Below, one piece after another: positions 31,624-42,300 of a stretch of 63,848 nt of DNA. The translations under genes and the position numbers were made by a program. The stretch spans positions 1-63,848 of the forward strand of contig JAUNBC010000009.1 of NCBI GenBank assembly GCA_030527285.1, written 5' to 3'. The DNA comes from Bacillota bacterium. Lineage in GTDB: Bacteria > Bacillota > Dehalobacteriia > UBA4068. The notes beneath the pieces are model-generated. The model ran no database searches, was not told the DNA's origin, and saw only the letters and a list, made by a program, of their open reading frames with translations. How positions within the stretch are numbered: position 1 is the first letter of the stretch; each line of letters opens with the position of its first letter.

Positions 31624-33432
31624 ATGACAATGATCAATATTACCATTAACGGCAAGGAATGTCAGGCGCCTAAAGGCAGCACCATCCTCAAGGCCGCCGA
31701 ATACAACGGCATCCATATCCCCAAGCTTTGCTATCTTGACAAGATACATCAGTTTGGCGCTTGCCGCATCTGCGTGGTCGAGGTGGAAGGAGCCAAAACC
31801 CTTCAGGCCTCCTGCATGGTGGAAGCGAGCGAAGGGATGAAGATCCACACCAACTCCAAGCGGGTGCGTGACGCGCGCAAATTGCTCTATCAGCTGCTGA
31901 TCTCCGATCATAACCAGGACTGCCTGGCCTGCGACCGTTCCGGCAGCTGCGAGCTGCAAGACCTTGGCCGTGAGCTGGGAGTGGATGAAAACCGCTTCGA
32001 CGGCGAGAAGAACCTTTCGCCGATCGACGCCTGCGAATCTCTGACCCGCGACCCCAGCAAATGCATCCTCTGCCGCCGTTGCGTTTCGATCTGCGACCGC
32101 GTGCAGGAGGTGTCGGCGATCGGCTCCACCAACCGCGGCTTTAAGACCGTGATCGGCCCCGCCTTTGAGCTGCCGCTGGGCGATACGGACTGCGCTTTCT
32201 GCGGTCAGTGCTCCGTGGTCTGCCCGGTGGGCGCGATTCAGGAGACCAGCCATAAGGAACGGGTCTGGGATGCGATCAACGACCCCGGCAAATATGTGAT
32301 CGTACAGCCGGCTCCGGCGGTGCGCGTCGGCATTGCCGAGTGCTTCGGTATCCCTGCCGGCACCAGCCAAACCGGTCGTTTGGTCGCGGCGCTGCGCCGG
32401 ATGGGCTTCGACAATGTATTCGATACCAACTGGGCTGCCGATTTGACGATCATGGAAGAAGGCACCGAGTTCCTGGGCCGTGTCAAAGCTGTGCTTACCG
32501 GCCAACAGGCAGTGCTGCCGATGATGACTTCCTGCTCTCCGGGCTGGATCAAGTACATTGAGAACCATTACCCGACCGAGCTCGACCATCTTTCCTCCTG
32601 CAAATCGCCGCATATGATGTTCGGCGCGGTGCTCAAATCCTATTATGCCAAGAAGATCAACCGCGACCCCAAGGATATTTATGTGGTCTCGATAATGCCC
32701 TGCACCGCCAAGAAGACCGAAATCGCCCGTCCGGAAATGGTCAATGACGGCGTGCCCAATGTAGACGCGGTGTTGACCGTACGCGAATTAGGCGATATGA
32801 TCAAATCGGCCGGCCTCAACTTCATGGCCTTGCCGGAAGAGCAATTCGATGATCCGCTGGGCTTCTCCACCGGCGCGGCTGATATTTTCGGCCTCACCGG
32901 CGGCGTGATGGAAGCGGCGCTGCGTACCGTCTATGAGATCATCACCGGTCGCGAGCTGCCTTGGCCGGATCTTCATGTTCCGCCGATCGCCGGTCTGGAG
33001 CAGATCATGGAAGCAACGATCAAGCTGGAGAATGTGTTGCCGGAATGGCAGGCGGCGGAGGGTCTGGAGGTCAAGATCGCCGTTACCAGCGGTTTGGCTG
33101 GAGCGCGCAAGATCATGGATCAGATCAAGGCCGGCACCTCGCCCTATCATTTCGTCGAAGTGATGGGCTGCCCGGGCGGCTGCATCACCGGCGGCGGCCA
33201 GCCGCGTACCGCTGATGTTGCGGAAACGCGCAAGCTGCGGATGAAGGCGCTTTATGCCGAGGACGAGGGCAAAGAGCTGCGTAAATCGCATCAGAACCCC
33301 TATCTGCTCGAGTTCTACAAGGAATGGGGCGAACCCTGCGGTCATGCTTCGCATGAGTATCTGCATACCCACTATGTGCCGCGCGGCACCAATAACTGCC
33401 TGACCGACGAGCATTTTGTGCTCAAGAAATAG
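31624..33432 (+). CDS. hydA: [FeFe]-hydrogenase catalytic subunit
   Basis: The 602-residue protein has an N-terminal [2Fe-2S] ferredoxin (CYLDKIHQFGACRIC), the His-ligated cluster region (HNQDCLACDRSGSC), a two-cluster ferredoxin (CILCRRCVSICD; CAFCGQCSVVCP), and the H-cluster motifs TSCSPGW (L1, near 301), MPCTAKKTE (L2, near 358) and EVMGCPGGCITGGGQP (L3, near 510). All ligands are present, so it should be active. It needs HydEFG maturases, which are not in this window. GGAGGT lies before ATG 31624. The hydC-hydB-hydA order matches trimeric bifurcating hydrogenases. Confidence 0.95.
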   Translation: MTMINITINGKECQAPKGSTILKAAEYNGIHIPKLCYLDKIHQFGACRICVVEVEGAKTLQASCMVEASEGMKIHTNSKRVRDARKLLYQLLISDHNQDCLACDRSGSCELQDLGRELGVDENRFDGEKNLSPIDACESLTRDPSKCILCRRCVSICDRVQEVSAIGSTNRGFKTVIGPAFELPLGDTDCAFCGQCSVVCPVGAIQETSHKERVWDAINDPGKYVIVQPAPAVRVGIAECFGIPAGTSQTGRLVAALRRMGFDNVFDTNWAADLTIMEEGTEFLGRVKAVLTGQQAVLPMMTSCSPGWIKYIENHYPTELDHLSSCKSPHMMFGAVLKSYYAKKINRDPKDIYVVSIMPCTAKKTEIARPEMVNDGVPNVDAVLTVRELGDMIKSAGLNFMALPEEQFDDPLGFSTGAADIFGLTGGVMEAALRTVYEIITGRELPWPDLHVPPIAGLEQIMEATIKLENVLPEWQAAEGLEVKIAVTSGLAGARKIMDQIKAGTSPYHFVEVMGCPGGCITGGGQPRTADVAETRKLRMKALYAEDEGKELRKSHQNPYLLEFYKEWGEPCGHASHEYLHTHYVPRGTNNCLTDEHFVLKK

Positions 33433-33461
33433 CTTAATTTCCGGCCAAGCAAAAACAAAAC

Positions 33462-33495
33462 GCTCAAAGGCTCCGCAAGGAGCCTTTGAGCTTTT
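33462..33495 (+). terminator. Terminator of the hydrogenase operon
   Basis: A 13-bp perfect stem (33462-33474 with 33479-33491), GCAA loop and T4. Confidence 0.88.
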
Positions 33496-33517
33496 GGGTG
33501 AAAAATATCGCGGGCTA

Positions 33518-33546
33518 TTGATAAATGTTCTCGATAGTATTATAAT
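33518..33546 (+). promoter_or_regulatory. Strong promoter of the ABC transporter operon
   Basis: TTGATA (33518-33523), 17-bp spacer, perfect TATAAT (33541-33546). The transcript would have a ~105-nt leader with two hairpins, including a 9-bp stem at about 33614-33635. Confidence 0.75.
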
Positions 33547-33658
33547 AGGTTTGCCGCGGAACATAATATACAGGTAGTGTTTTCGGAGCGGCGAGCAAAC
33601 ACCATCAACGGTCAGGCGTATCGAGCCCGATGCGCCAACAAAAGAAAGGAAGCGGAAA

Positions 33659-34690
33659 ATGAAACAGATACAGAAGCAGAAACTATGGGTAGTGTTGCTA
33701 TTGGCAGTCGCGCTGCTGGCGTTGGGCGCTTGTCAGAGCCCGTCCACGGCGGAACCGGCGGAGGAAAGCGAAGCCGCGGAGCCGGCGCAAGAGCCGGCGA
33801 TCCCGGAAAGCGAGGTCGCGCCTAATGTGCTTGCCCTGAAGGGTCCGACCGGCGTGGGGATGGCGAAGATGGCGGCTGACGGCGCTTATTCCTTGCGCGT
33901 GGTCGGCAGCCCCGATGAGGTAGTGGCGGCCTTGACCTCCGGCGAGGCCGATATCGCGGCTATGCCCTCCAATTTAGCGGCCAAGCTTTATCATAAAACC
34001 GAAGGGCAGATCGTGATGCTGGCGATCACTACTTACGGCAGCCTCTATTTGCTGGAAAACGGCGACAGCGTTGACAGCATCGAGGATCTGCGCGGACAAA
34101 CTGTTTACGCCACCGGGCAGGGAGCCAATCCCCAGTATATATTGGAGTATTTGCTGCGTGCCGCCGGACTGTATCCGGGCGAGGATGTGGAGATCGTATA
34201 TAAAAGCGAGCATAGTGAGTTAGCGGCGCTGATGGCCGAGGGCGAAGTGGTTTTGGGGATGCTGCCGGAGCCTAATGTCACCGTGGCTATGAGCAAAAAT
34301 CCGGATCTGCGCATCGCGCTCGATCTGAATCAGGAATGGCAAAACGCCGCCGGCGGTCAGCTGACCATGAGCTGCGTGGCGGTGCGTCGCGCCTATCTGG
34401 AGGCTAACCCCGTTTCCGTGCAGGCCTTTTTGACGGATTTGCAGGTATCCATCGAGTATGCGCAGAATAATATAGCGGAAACAGCGGAATTATGCGCCGC
34501 TTTGGAGATCATCCCCAGCGCGTCGCTGGCCGAGCAGGCGATCCCCAACTGCGCTCTGACCTATCTCAGCGGCGCGGAGATGGAACCGGCTATGCGCGAT
34601 TATTATCAGGTGCTGCTGGACGCCGACCCCAGCGCGATCGGCGGCGCTTTGCCTGCCGCGGATTTCTATTATCAGCCGGCGCAGGAATAA
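33659..34690 (+). CDS. ABC importer substrate-binding lipoprotein (NMT1/SsuA type)
   Basis: The 343-residue protein has a lipoprotein signal with Cys at residue 25 (LALGAC), a Glu/Ala/Pro-rich linker to about 55, then a periplasmic-binding fold of the NMT1/TauA/SsuA class (GEADIAAMPSNLAAKL; DLRGQTVYATGQGANP). Members bind sulfonates, pyrimidine precursors, nitrate or other small ligands; this one is not assignable. It is the first gene of an operon with a permease, an ATPase and probably the FNT channel. AAAGGAAG precedes the start. Confidence 0.88.
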   Translation: MKQIQKQKLWVVLLLAVALLALGACQSPSTAEPAEESEAAEPAQEPAIPESEVAPNVLALKGPTGVGMAKMAADGAYSLRVVGSPDEVVAALTSGEADIAAMPSNLAAKLYHKTEGQIVMLAITTYGSLYLLENGDSVDSIEDLRGQTVYATGQGANPQYILEYLLRAAGLYPGEDVEIVYKSEHSELAALMAEGEVVLGMLPEPNVTVAMSKNPDLRIALDLNQEWQNAAGGQLTMSCVAVRRAYLEANPVSVQAFLTDLQVSIEYAQNNIAETAELCAALEIIPSASLAEQAIPNCALTYLSGAEMEPAMRDYYQVLLDADPSAIGGALPAADFYYQPAQE

Positions 34691-34753
34691 GCGGCGGGAA
34701 GGCGACCGGCGCAGCGGGAGGAAAAGCCTTCCGCCTGCCGCCGAGGAGCAAGG

Positions 34754-35512
34754 ATGGATTTGAACAACAAGCCCTCTGTGATGAAAAAATGCGCCCAAAC
34801 GCTGGCCGTACTGATTTTTTGGCTGGCGCTTTGGGCGTTGTTGGCTTATCTGGTGGATAAGCAATATGTGCTGCCCCGACCGCGCGTCGTGGCGGAGCGC
34901 GCGCTGGTATTGCTGTGTTCCGCGCATTTTTGGCTCAGCACCGCCGCCTCCCTGCTGCGCATTCTGGCCGGGTTTGCGCTGGGCAGCCTGAGCGGGATAG
35001 CGCTGGCGGTGCTGGTCACCCAATGCCGGCCGGCCGCTTTGCTGCTTACGCCGGCGATCAAGACGGTGCGCGCCGCGCCGGTGGTCTCCTTTATCATTCT
35101 CGCCTTGGTTTGGCTCGATTCCGCGCAGCTGCCGCTGTTTATTTCCTCGCTGATGGTGCTGCCGCTGATCTGGGCCAATACCGTGAGCGGTATCGAGAAT
35201 ACCGCGCCGGAGCTGCTGGAGATGGCGCGGATATTCCATGTGCGGCGGCTGACGGTGTGGCGGCAGATCTACTGGCCGTCGGTGAAGCCTTATTTGCTGG
35301 CCGCCGCGACCACCGCTTTGGGGCTGGCTTGGAAATCGGGGATCACCGCCGAGGTGATCGCCGCGCCGCGTCTGGCGATGGGCAGCGAGATGCAAAACGC
35401 CAAGGTCGCTTTGGAGCCGGCTGATACTTTTGTCTGGACGATAGCGGTGATCGCCCTGTCGTTATTGCTGGAAGCGCTGCTCAAGCGGCTGTTGCAAAGG
35501 GGGCGCGTATGA
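34754..35512 (+). CDS. ABC importer permease (SsuC/TauC type)
   Basis: The 252-residue protein has six predicted helices and the BPD-transporter inner-membrane motif region (ELLEMARIFHVRRLTVWRQIYWPSVKPYLLAA), the EAA loop that contacts the ATPase. GAGGAG precedes ATG 34754. It overlaps the ATPase gene by 4 bases (ATGA), which shows translational coupling. It completes a single-permease importer of the nitrate/sulfonate/taurine family. Confidence 0.9.
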   Translation: MDLNNKPSVMKKCAQTLAVLIFWLALWALLAYLVDKQYVLPRPRVVAERALVLLCSAHFWLSTAASLLRILAGFALGSLSGIALAVLVTQCRPAALLLTPAIKTVRAAPVVSFIILALVWLDSAQLPLFISSLMVLPLIWANTVSGIENTAPELLEMARIFHVRRLTVWRQIYWPSVKPYLLAAATTALGLAWKSGITAEVIAAPRLAMGSEMQNAKVALEPADTFVWTIAVIALSLLLEALLKRLLQRGRV

Positions 35513-36102
35513 GTATCGTGGTCGAAAACCTGTCGCTTAGCTTTAACGGCCAGCCGGTGTTGAAGCAGCTTTCCCTGACCCTGCCCGAGCGCGGCGTGGT
35601 ATGCCTGTTCGGACCCTCCGGCTGTGGTAAGACCAGCTTGTTTCGTTGCCTGCTGGGATTGCAAAAGCCGGATCATGGCACGATCAGCGGTTTGAACGGC
35701 TTCCGTCCGGCCGTGGTGTTTCAGGAGGATCGCCTGCTGCCTTGGCTGAGCGCGGTGGATAATGTCGCTTTGGTGCGGGAAGGCGATACGGCGCGGGCGC
35801 GGGCGGCGCTGGCGCTGGTGGAGCTGGATGCGGCGGCGGATAAGCTTCCGGCCGAGCTTTCCGGCGGTATGCGGCGGCGTGTGGCGATCGCCCGGGCTTT
35901 GGCTTATGACGGCGACCCGTTGTTTTTGGATGAGCCGACCAATGGCTTAGACGCGGACTTGGCGGCGCGAGTGATGCAGGTGTTGACGGCAAAGCGCGCG
36001 CGGCAGCTGATATTGCTGATCACGCATGAGCGGGCTTTGGCGGAGCGTTACGCCCAGCAGATAATCGAGCTGCCGGTCAACGCCGCCGCGCCGCCGGCGT
36101 AG
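35509..36102 (+). CDS. ABC importer ATP-binding protein
   Basis: The 197-residue protein is short for the class (about 240-260). Walker A is GPSGCGKTS (Lys41), Q-loop VVFQEDRLLPW, signature ELSGGMRRRVAIARAL, Walker B LFLDEPTNGLDAD and H-loop LLITHE. All catalytic elements are present, so the shortness is a trimmed C-terminus rather than a loss of function. It energises the adjacent permease. Confidence 0.92.
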   Translation: MSIVVENLSLSFNGQPVLKQLSLTLPERGVVCLFGPSGCGKTSLFRCLLGLQKPDHGTISGLNGFRPAVVFQEDRLLPWLSAVDNVALVREGDTARARAALALVELDAAADKLPAELSGGMRRRVAIARALAYDGDPLFLDEPTNGLDADLAARVMQVLTAKRARQLILLITHERALAERYAQQIIELPVNAAAPPA

Positions 36103-36148
36103 CGCCACGCGGCTTTGCTTCGCAATTATATTTAAGGAGCGTTTTACC

Positions 36149-36985
36149 ATGAATTCACCCAAAGAAGTTGCCGCTAATTATGTCGGCGTCGGCAAGGGCA
36201 AGGTAGCCCTGCCCGTTTCCAAAATGCTCGTCTTGAGCATTTTAGCCGGTATGTTTATCGCCTGCGCGGCTGTCGGCGCCAATACCGCCAGCTGCACCAT
36301 CGCTTCCGCCTCCGCTTCCAAGCTGATCGGGGCCTTGGTCTTCCCCTGCGGTCTGGCTATGGTGCTGGTCGCCGGTTCCGAGCTGTTCACCGGTAATACC
36401 TTGTTGGTCATCCCGCTGGCGCAAAAAGAGATCACCGTTGGCGGTATGCTCAATAACTGGTTGTGGGTCTACATCGGCAACTTCATCGGTTCAATGATCG
36501 TTGTTGGCATCGCTTGCTTTGGTACGCAATGGAACTTATTCGGCGGCGCATTGGCCGTCACCACCATCAAGGTCGCGGCAACCAAGGTCAGCTATAGCTT
36601 TTTAGCTGCCACCTGCCTCGGCATTGGTTGTAACTTCCTCGTCTGCATCGCGGTTTGGATCAGCTTCTGCGCCAAGACCGTCGTTGGCAAGATCGTTGGC
36701 CTGTTCATGCCGATCATGCTGTTCGTTTTGTCCGGCTTCGAGCATAGCGTAGCTAATATGTACTATATTCCCGCCGGCCTCGTCGCCGCCGCCAATCCTA
36801 CATATGCCGCCGCCGCCGTTGAAGCCGGCGTCAACCTGGACGTTTTGACCTGGGGCAGCTTCTTCCTCAACAATCTGCTGCCCGTCACCATCGGCAACAT
36901 CATCGGCGGCTCGCTGCTCGTCGGTATGTTCTATTGGTTCGCTTATCTGCGCGGTACCGCCAAGCCCGAGGACGCTGCCAAATAA
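36149..36985 (+). CDS. Formate/nitrite transporter (FNT) family channel
   Basis: The 278-residue protein has six helices and the FNT repeats, including AGSELFTGNTL in the first half and the matching FLVCIAVWISFCAKTVVGKI region. FNT pentamers move formate, nitrite, hydrosulfide or lactate/acetate anions. It lies just after the ABC operon and a few kb from the hydrogenase, so formate is a reasonable but unproven substrate. The expression-biased codon use (many GTT, GCT, GGT) suggests high expression. TAAGGAG precedes the ATG. Confidence 0.9.
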   Translation: MNSPKEVAANYVGVGKGKVALPVSKMLVLSILAGMFIACAAVGANTASCTIASASASKLIGALVFPCGLAMVLVAGSELFTGNTLLVIPLAQKEITVGGMLNNWLWVYIGNFIGSMIVVGIACFGTQWNLFGGALAVTTIKVAATKVSYSFLAATCLGIGCNFLVCIAVWISFCAKTVVGKIVGLFMPIMLFVLSGFEHSVANMYYIPAGLVAAANPTYAAAAVEAGVNLDVLTWGSFFLNNLLPVTIGNIIGGSLLVGMFYWFAYLRGTAKPEDAAK

Positions 36986-37008
36986 GCTATCATTACCGCC
37001 TGATACCG

Positions 37009-37042
37009 GGAAAGCCCAAACATACTTGGGCTTTCCTTTTTT
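37009..37042 (+). terminator. Terminator of the FNT gene
   Basis: A 10-bp perfect stem (37009-37018 with 37027-37036), 8-nt loop and T6. Confidence 0.9.
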
Positions 37043-37117
37043 ATTGCACATGGTATGGGCTTTGTTATATAATGAAATAAGAAAAGCAGCGTATGCGAGA
37101 AGTTTGGAGGTAATCAT

Positions 37118-38513
<1,396 letters not shown>

Positions 38514-38524
<11 letters not shown>

Positions 38525-40421
38525 CAGTCATATCATCGTCGGCACCGCCGGACATGTCGATCACGGCAAGACGGAGCTGGTAGCCCGACTGACCGGTATC
38601 AATACCGACCGCTTGCCCGAGGAGAAGAAGCGGGGCATGACCATCGTACCCGGCTTTGTGCCGCTGATCTTGCCCGACGGCCAGCGTCTGGGGCTGATCG
38701 ACGTGCCGGGGCATGAGCGCTTTGTCAAGAATATGCTGGCCGGAGTGGCCGGCATTGATATGGTGATGCTGGTGATCGCCGCCGATGAGGGCGTGATGCC
38801 GCAAACGCGCGAGCATTTGCATATATTGCATCTGCTCGACGTCAGCCGCGGCGTGGTGGTGATCACCAAGTCCGATTTAGTGGACGGGGAATGGCTGGAT
38901 ATGGTGCGCGAGCAGGCGGCGGAATTGATCGCTGCCACCTCGCTCAAGGACGCGCCGATCATTGCCGTATCCTCGATCAGCGGGCAGGGCATAGAGGAAT
39001 TGCGGCAAATATTACAGCAGTTAGCGGCGCAGGTCGAGCAAAAACCGGCCAGCGGCCATTTTCGCTTGCCCATCGACCGCGTGTTCACCAAGTCCGGCTT
39101 TGGCACGGTGATCACCGGCACGCTGTGGACCGGCGTGATCACGGACGGCGAGCGCGTGCAGCTATGGCCGAGCGGCGCGGAAGCGCGCGTGCGCGGCTTG
39201 CAGGTGCATGGGGATAAGGTCGGGCAGGCTTATGCCGGACAGCGGACGGCGGTCAATCTCAGCGGCACCGAGGCCGAGCTTGCGCCGCGCGGCGGCTGGC
39301 TGGCCGCGCCCGGCCTGCTCAAGGAAAGCTACCGTCTGGACGTAGCGCTGCGGCTGCTGGCGGAGGGCAAGCCGCTGCAGCAGCGGGCGCGACTCCGCGT
39401 GCATCATGGTACTGCCGAGGCATTGGCGCGCGTCAATTTGCTGGATCGCGAGGAATTGGCGGGCGGAGAAAGCTGCTTCGCCCAGCTGGAGCTCGAAGCC
39501 CCGCTGCCGCCGCTGCGCGGCGACCGGCTGGTGCTGCGCTCCTATTCGCCGATGCTGACCATCGGCGGCGCTACCGTGATCGACGCCAATCCGCGCAAGC
39601 ATCGCCGCTTCGATAAGGGCGAGCTGGAGACGCTGGCGGCGCTGGCCGGCGCCGATCGCGGCGGGCAGCTCTTGGCGGTGGCGCTCAGGCAAAAAGCGCC
39701 GCTTAATGCGGCGGCCTTAGCGGAGCAGGCGCAATTGCCGCTGGCGGAGATCAGCGGCGCGTTGCCGGGCTTATGCGCGGACGGCAGCCTGCTTAGTCTG
39801 GAGGTTGACGGCGTAAGCTATTATTTCAGCGCCGAGAAAGCGGAGCAGCGCCTGGCGGCGGTGCAAAGGCTGTTGGCTGATTATCATCGCAAATATCCGC
39901 TGCGCAGCGGCGTTACTACGGCGGAATTGCGCAGCCGCGCCCTGGACGGCTGGTCGGTCAAGCAGCTGAACGCGCTGCTTGCGCTATGGCAGCAGCGCGG
40001 CTGTATCCGCGTCAACGGACAAACGGCGGCGGCGGCGGACTTCATCCCGCAGCCGGATGCGGCGCAGCGGCAGCTGCTGGATAAGCTGCTGGCCGCCTAT
40101 CAGCAGTCGCCCTTCGCCCCGCCGGAGACGGCGGAAGTGGTGGCGGCGCTGCGTTTGCCGGCGGAGCAATTATCCGAGCTGCTGGGCTGGCTGGTGGAGC
40201 AGGAGCAGCTGGTCAAAACGGGCGAACTGTATTTTGCGGCCACGGCGGTGCAGCGGGCGCTGGAGCTGCTGCGCGCGCGCGAGGATGATAGCTTTACGCT
40301 GGCCGAATTCCGCGACGCTCTCGATTCCAGCCGTAAATACGTGCTGCCGCTGCTCGAATACTTTGACGCTGCCGGTATCACCCGCCGCGTCGGCGACAAG
40401 CGCATCATCAGCGGGAAATAG
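38514..40421 (+). CDS. selB: Selenocysteine-specific elongation factor
   Basis: The 635-residue protein has an EF-Tu-like GTPase with GHVDHGKT (G1), DVPGHERF (G3) and TKSD (G4), beta-barrel domains II-III, then a C-terminal series of winged helices (about 390-635) that bind the SECIS hairpin. I place the start at ATG 38514 (GGAGG 6 nt upstream, overlapping selA by 11 bp); the ATG at 38508 abuts the Shine-Dalgarno. It delivers Sec-tRNA(Sec) to in-frame UGA codons. Confidence 0.95.
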
Positions 40422-40484
40422 CAGGAAAACGCCGTTATACGGCGAATAAACGTATACGCCGTCTGCAATGCGGGCGGCGCTCAT

Positions 40485-40581
40485 GGGGGTGGATTTAGCC
40501 TGGTGGCTGACCCGGACTTCAAATCCGGCGTGAGGCAGCGATCCTGTCTCAGGTGTGTTCGATTCGCACACACTCCCGCCA
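40485..40581 (+). tRNA. selC: tRNA-Sec (anticodon TCA)
   Basis: This 97-nt tRNA has the bacterial tRNA(Sec) hallmarks: an 8-position acceptor stem, a 6-bp D-stem with a 4-nt TGGT loop, anticodon arm CCGGA-CTTCAAA-TCCGG with TCA, a long variable arm (about 40532-40553), T-loop TTCGATT, discriminator G and an encoded CCA. It lies 63 bp after selB and directly before a terminator. Confidence 0.95.
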
Positions 40582-40606
40582 AAAAGGATGCCAAGCATCC
40601 TTTTTT
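40581..40606 (+). terminator. Terminator of the selAB-tRNA(Sec) unit
   Basis: An 11-bp perfect stem (40581-40591 with 40595-40605), CAA loop, T-run. It starts at the last base of the tRNA. Confidence 0.9.
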
Positions 40607-40734
40607 ATTTATATTCAGCGTAAATATAGCTGTTTATCAGCGTTTATTCATGCGCTTTTCAAGCCGCGTTCAAATAATATTCACATAGACCCTTTATGAT
40701 GGCATTGTCAGATCAAACGAGGAGAATAAAGAAT

Positions 40735-42174
40735 ATGGACGAGGAAAAATCCATAACCAACAACAATGATTTTTCTAATGAACAGCAGCCCGCCTCCGCG
40801 GGTGCTGAGACCGCCGCCGCGCCGGCCGCCGAGTCCGCTCCCATTGACGATTATGGCATTGACAATTCCGCTATTGAGCAGACTGTGAACGACGCGCAGC
40901 CGCCAGCGGCCGCATCATTCAGCGAAAACGCGCAAGCAGATGCGCAGCCGCAAGCCGCAAGCAATACGCCCGCCGCTCAGCCCACCTATGTTCAGGGCCC
41001 CAAGCCCAAGAAGCAGTACCGCCTGTCCGGCGGCGGCATATTTGGCCTGTTGCTGTTATGCGCGCTGCTCGCGGCGGCGGTCGGTTTCGGCGGCGGTATG
41101 CTGGCCGCCGACAACGCCTATGACGACGTGCAGGCGGAGATGCAGCGGCTGATGGAAGAGTCCGGCAGCGCCGTCATCTATCGCTCGGTGCAGACCAGCG
41201 GCGGCACTTACAGCGAGCAGCAGGGCTTGACCGTTTCCGAGATCACCGACCTGACCGCCGACGCGGTGGTCGAGATCGTTACCGAGGTCGTCTCCGACAG
41301 CCTGTGGTTCGGACAGCAGATCATTCCCGGCGCCGGCTCCGGCATCATCATCAGCGAGGACGGCTATGTGCTGACCAGCAATCATCTGATCGCCGACGCC
41401 AGCACCATCACCATCAGCCTGCGTAACGGCGAGAGCTATGAGGCGCAGCTGGTGGCCGCCGACGAGACCAGCGACGTGGCGATACTGAAGATCGAAGCCA
41501 CCGGCCTGACCGCCGTAGTATTCGGCGATTCCGACGCGCTGAAGGTCGGCGACCGCGCCGTGGCTATCGGCAATCCGCTCGGGCAGCTGGGCGGCAGCGT
41601 CACCGTAGGTTATATTTCGGCCCTGGAACGCCAGGTGGTGATCGACGGCGTAGAGTACTCGGTGCTGCAAACGGACGCCGCGATCAATCAGGGCAATTCC
41701 GGCGGCGGCCTGTTCAACGCACAGGGCGAGCTGATCGGTTTGGTGATGGCCAAGAGCAGCGGTTTTTCCGTCGAGGGTCTGGGTTTTGCTATCCCGATCA
41801 ATGACATCACCGATATTGTGGATGATCTGATCACCTATGGCTACGTTACCTCCCGCGTCACCCTGGGCGTACAGCTGATAAATATTTCGGATCAACGCAC
41901 CGCTCTTTATTACCGCGTAGATGAAGTCGGCGTGTATATTCTGGAGATACAGAGCGGCTCCAATGCCGAATATGCCGGTTTGCAGGTCGGCGACCGTATC
42001 ATCTCCATCGACGATACGCCGATCGACAGCGCCGAAACGGTGATCGAGATCATCGGCTCGCATAGCGTGGATGAGGAGATAACGGTGCTCGTCGACCGCG
42101 GCGGGCAGGAGATCAGTATTCCGGTCACGCTGTACGGTATCATACCCGAAGAGACGATGCTCACCTCCTACTAA
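40735..42174 (+). CDS. HtrA/DegP-like S1C serine protease with PDZ domain
   Basis: The 479-residue protein has a long Ala/Gln/Pro-rich cytoplasmic region (1-~95), one membrane helix (about 100-122) and a trypsin-like domain with His near 216 (TSNHLIADA), Asp near 246 (ETSDVAILK) and Ser near 321 (QGNSGGGLF). One PDZ domain (about 375-470) follows. The oxyanion motif reads GNSGGG instead of GNSGGP. It is membrane-anchored and likely acts outside the cell in protein quality control. ATG 40735 has AGGAG upstream; the ATG at 40696 does not. The two-component genes downstream may control it. Confidence 0.92.
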   Translation: MDEEKSITNNNDFSNEQQPASAGAETAAAPAAESAPIDDYGIDNSAIEQTVNDAQPPAAASFSENAQADAQPQAASNTPAAQPTYVQGPKPKKQYRLSGGGIFGLLLLCALLAAAVGFGGGMLAADNAYDDVQAEMQRLMEESGSAVIYRSVQTSGGTYSEQQGLTVSEITDLTADAVVEIVTEVVSDSLWFGQQIIPGAGSGIIISEDGYVLTSNHLIADASTITISLRNGESYEAQLVAADETSDVAILKIEATGLTAVVFGDSDALKVGDRAVAIGNPLGQLGGSVTVGYISALERQVVIDGVEYSVLQTDAAINQGNSGGGLFNAQGELIGLVMAKSSGFSVEGLGFAIPINDITDIVDDLITYGYVTSRVTLGVQLINISDQRTALYYRVDEVGVYILEIQSGSNAEYAGLQVGDRIISIDDTPIDSAETVIEIIGSHSVDEEITVLVDRGGQEISIPVTLYGIIPEETMLTSY

Positions 42175-42203
42175 TTTCGACAATACCTCCCCTTCTTAAT
42201 ATA

Positions 42204-42251
42204 TTTAGCATAGGACCTGTCTGGATAACACCGGGCAGGTTCTATGCTAAA
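42204..42251. other. 16-bp hairpin between protease and response regulator genes
   Basis: 42204-42219 pairs with 42236-42251 over 16 bp (one G-T) around a 16-nt loop. No T-run follows, so it may be a weak terminator, an mRNA stabiliser or a repeat remnant. Confidence 0.5.
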
Positions 42252-42300
42252 TAAGATAAATGTGTTATAATAATAATGATAAAAGCATGGAGATGATATT

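Noticed and set aside
33547-33658. Guanidine or TPP riboswitch upstream of the NMT1-type ABC operon
   Set aside because: The conserved core motifs of these riboswitches are not present in the leader.
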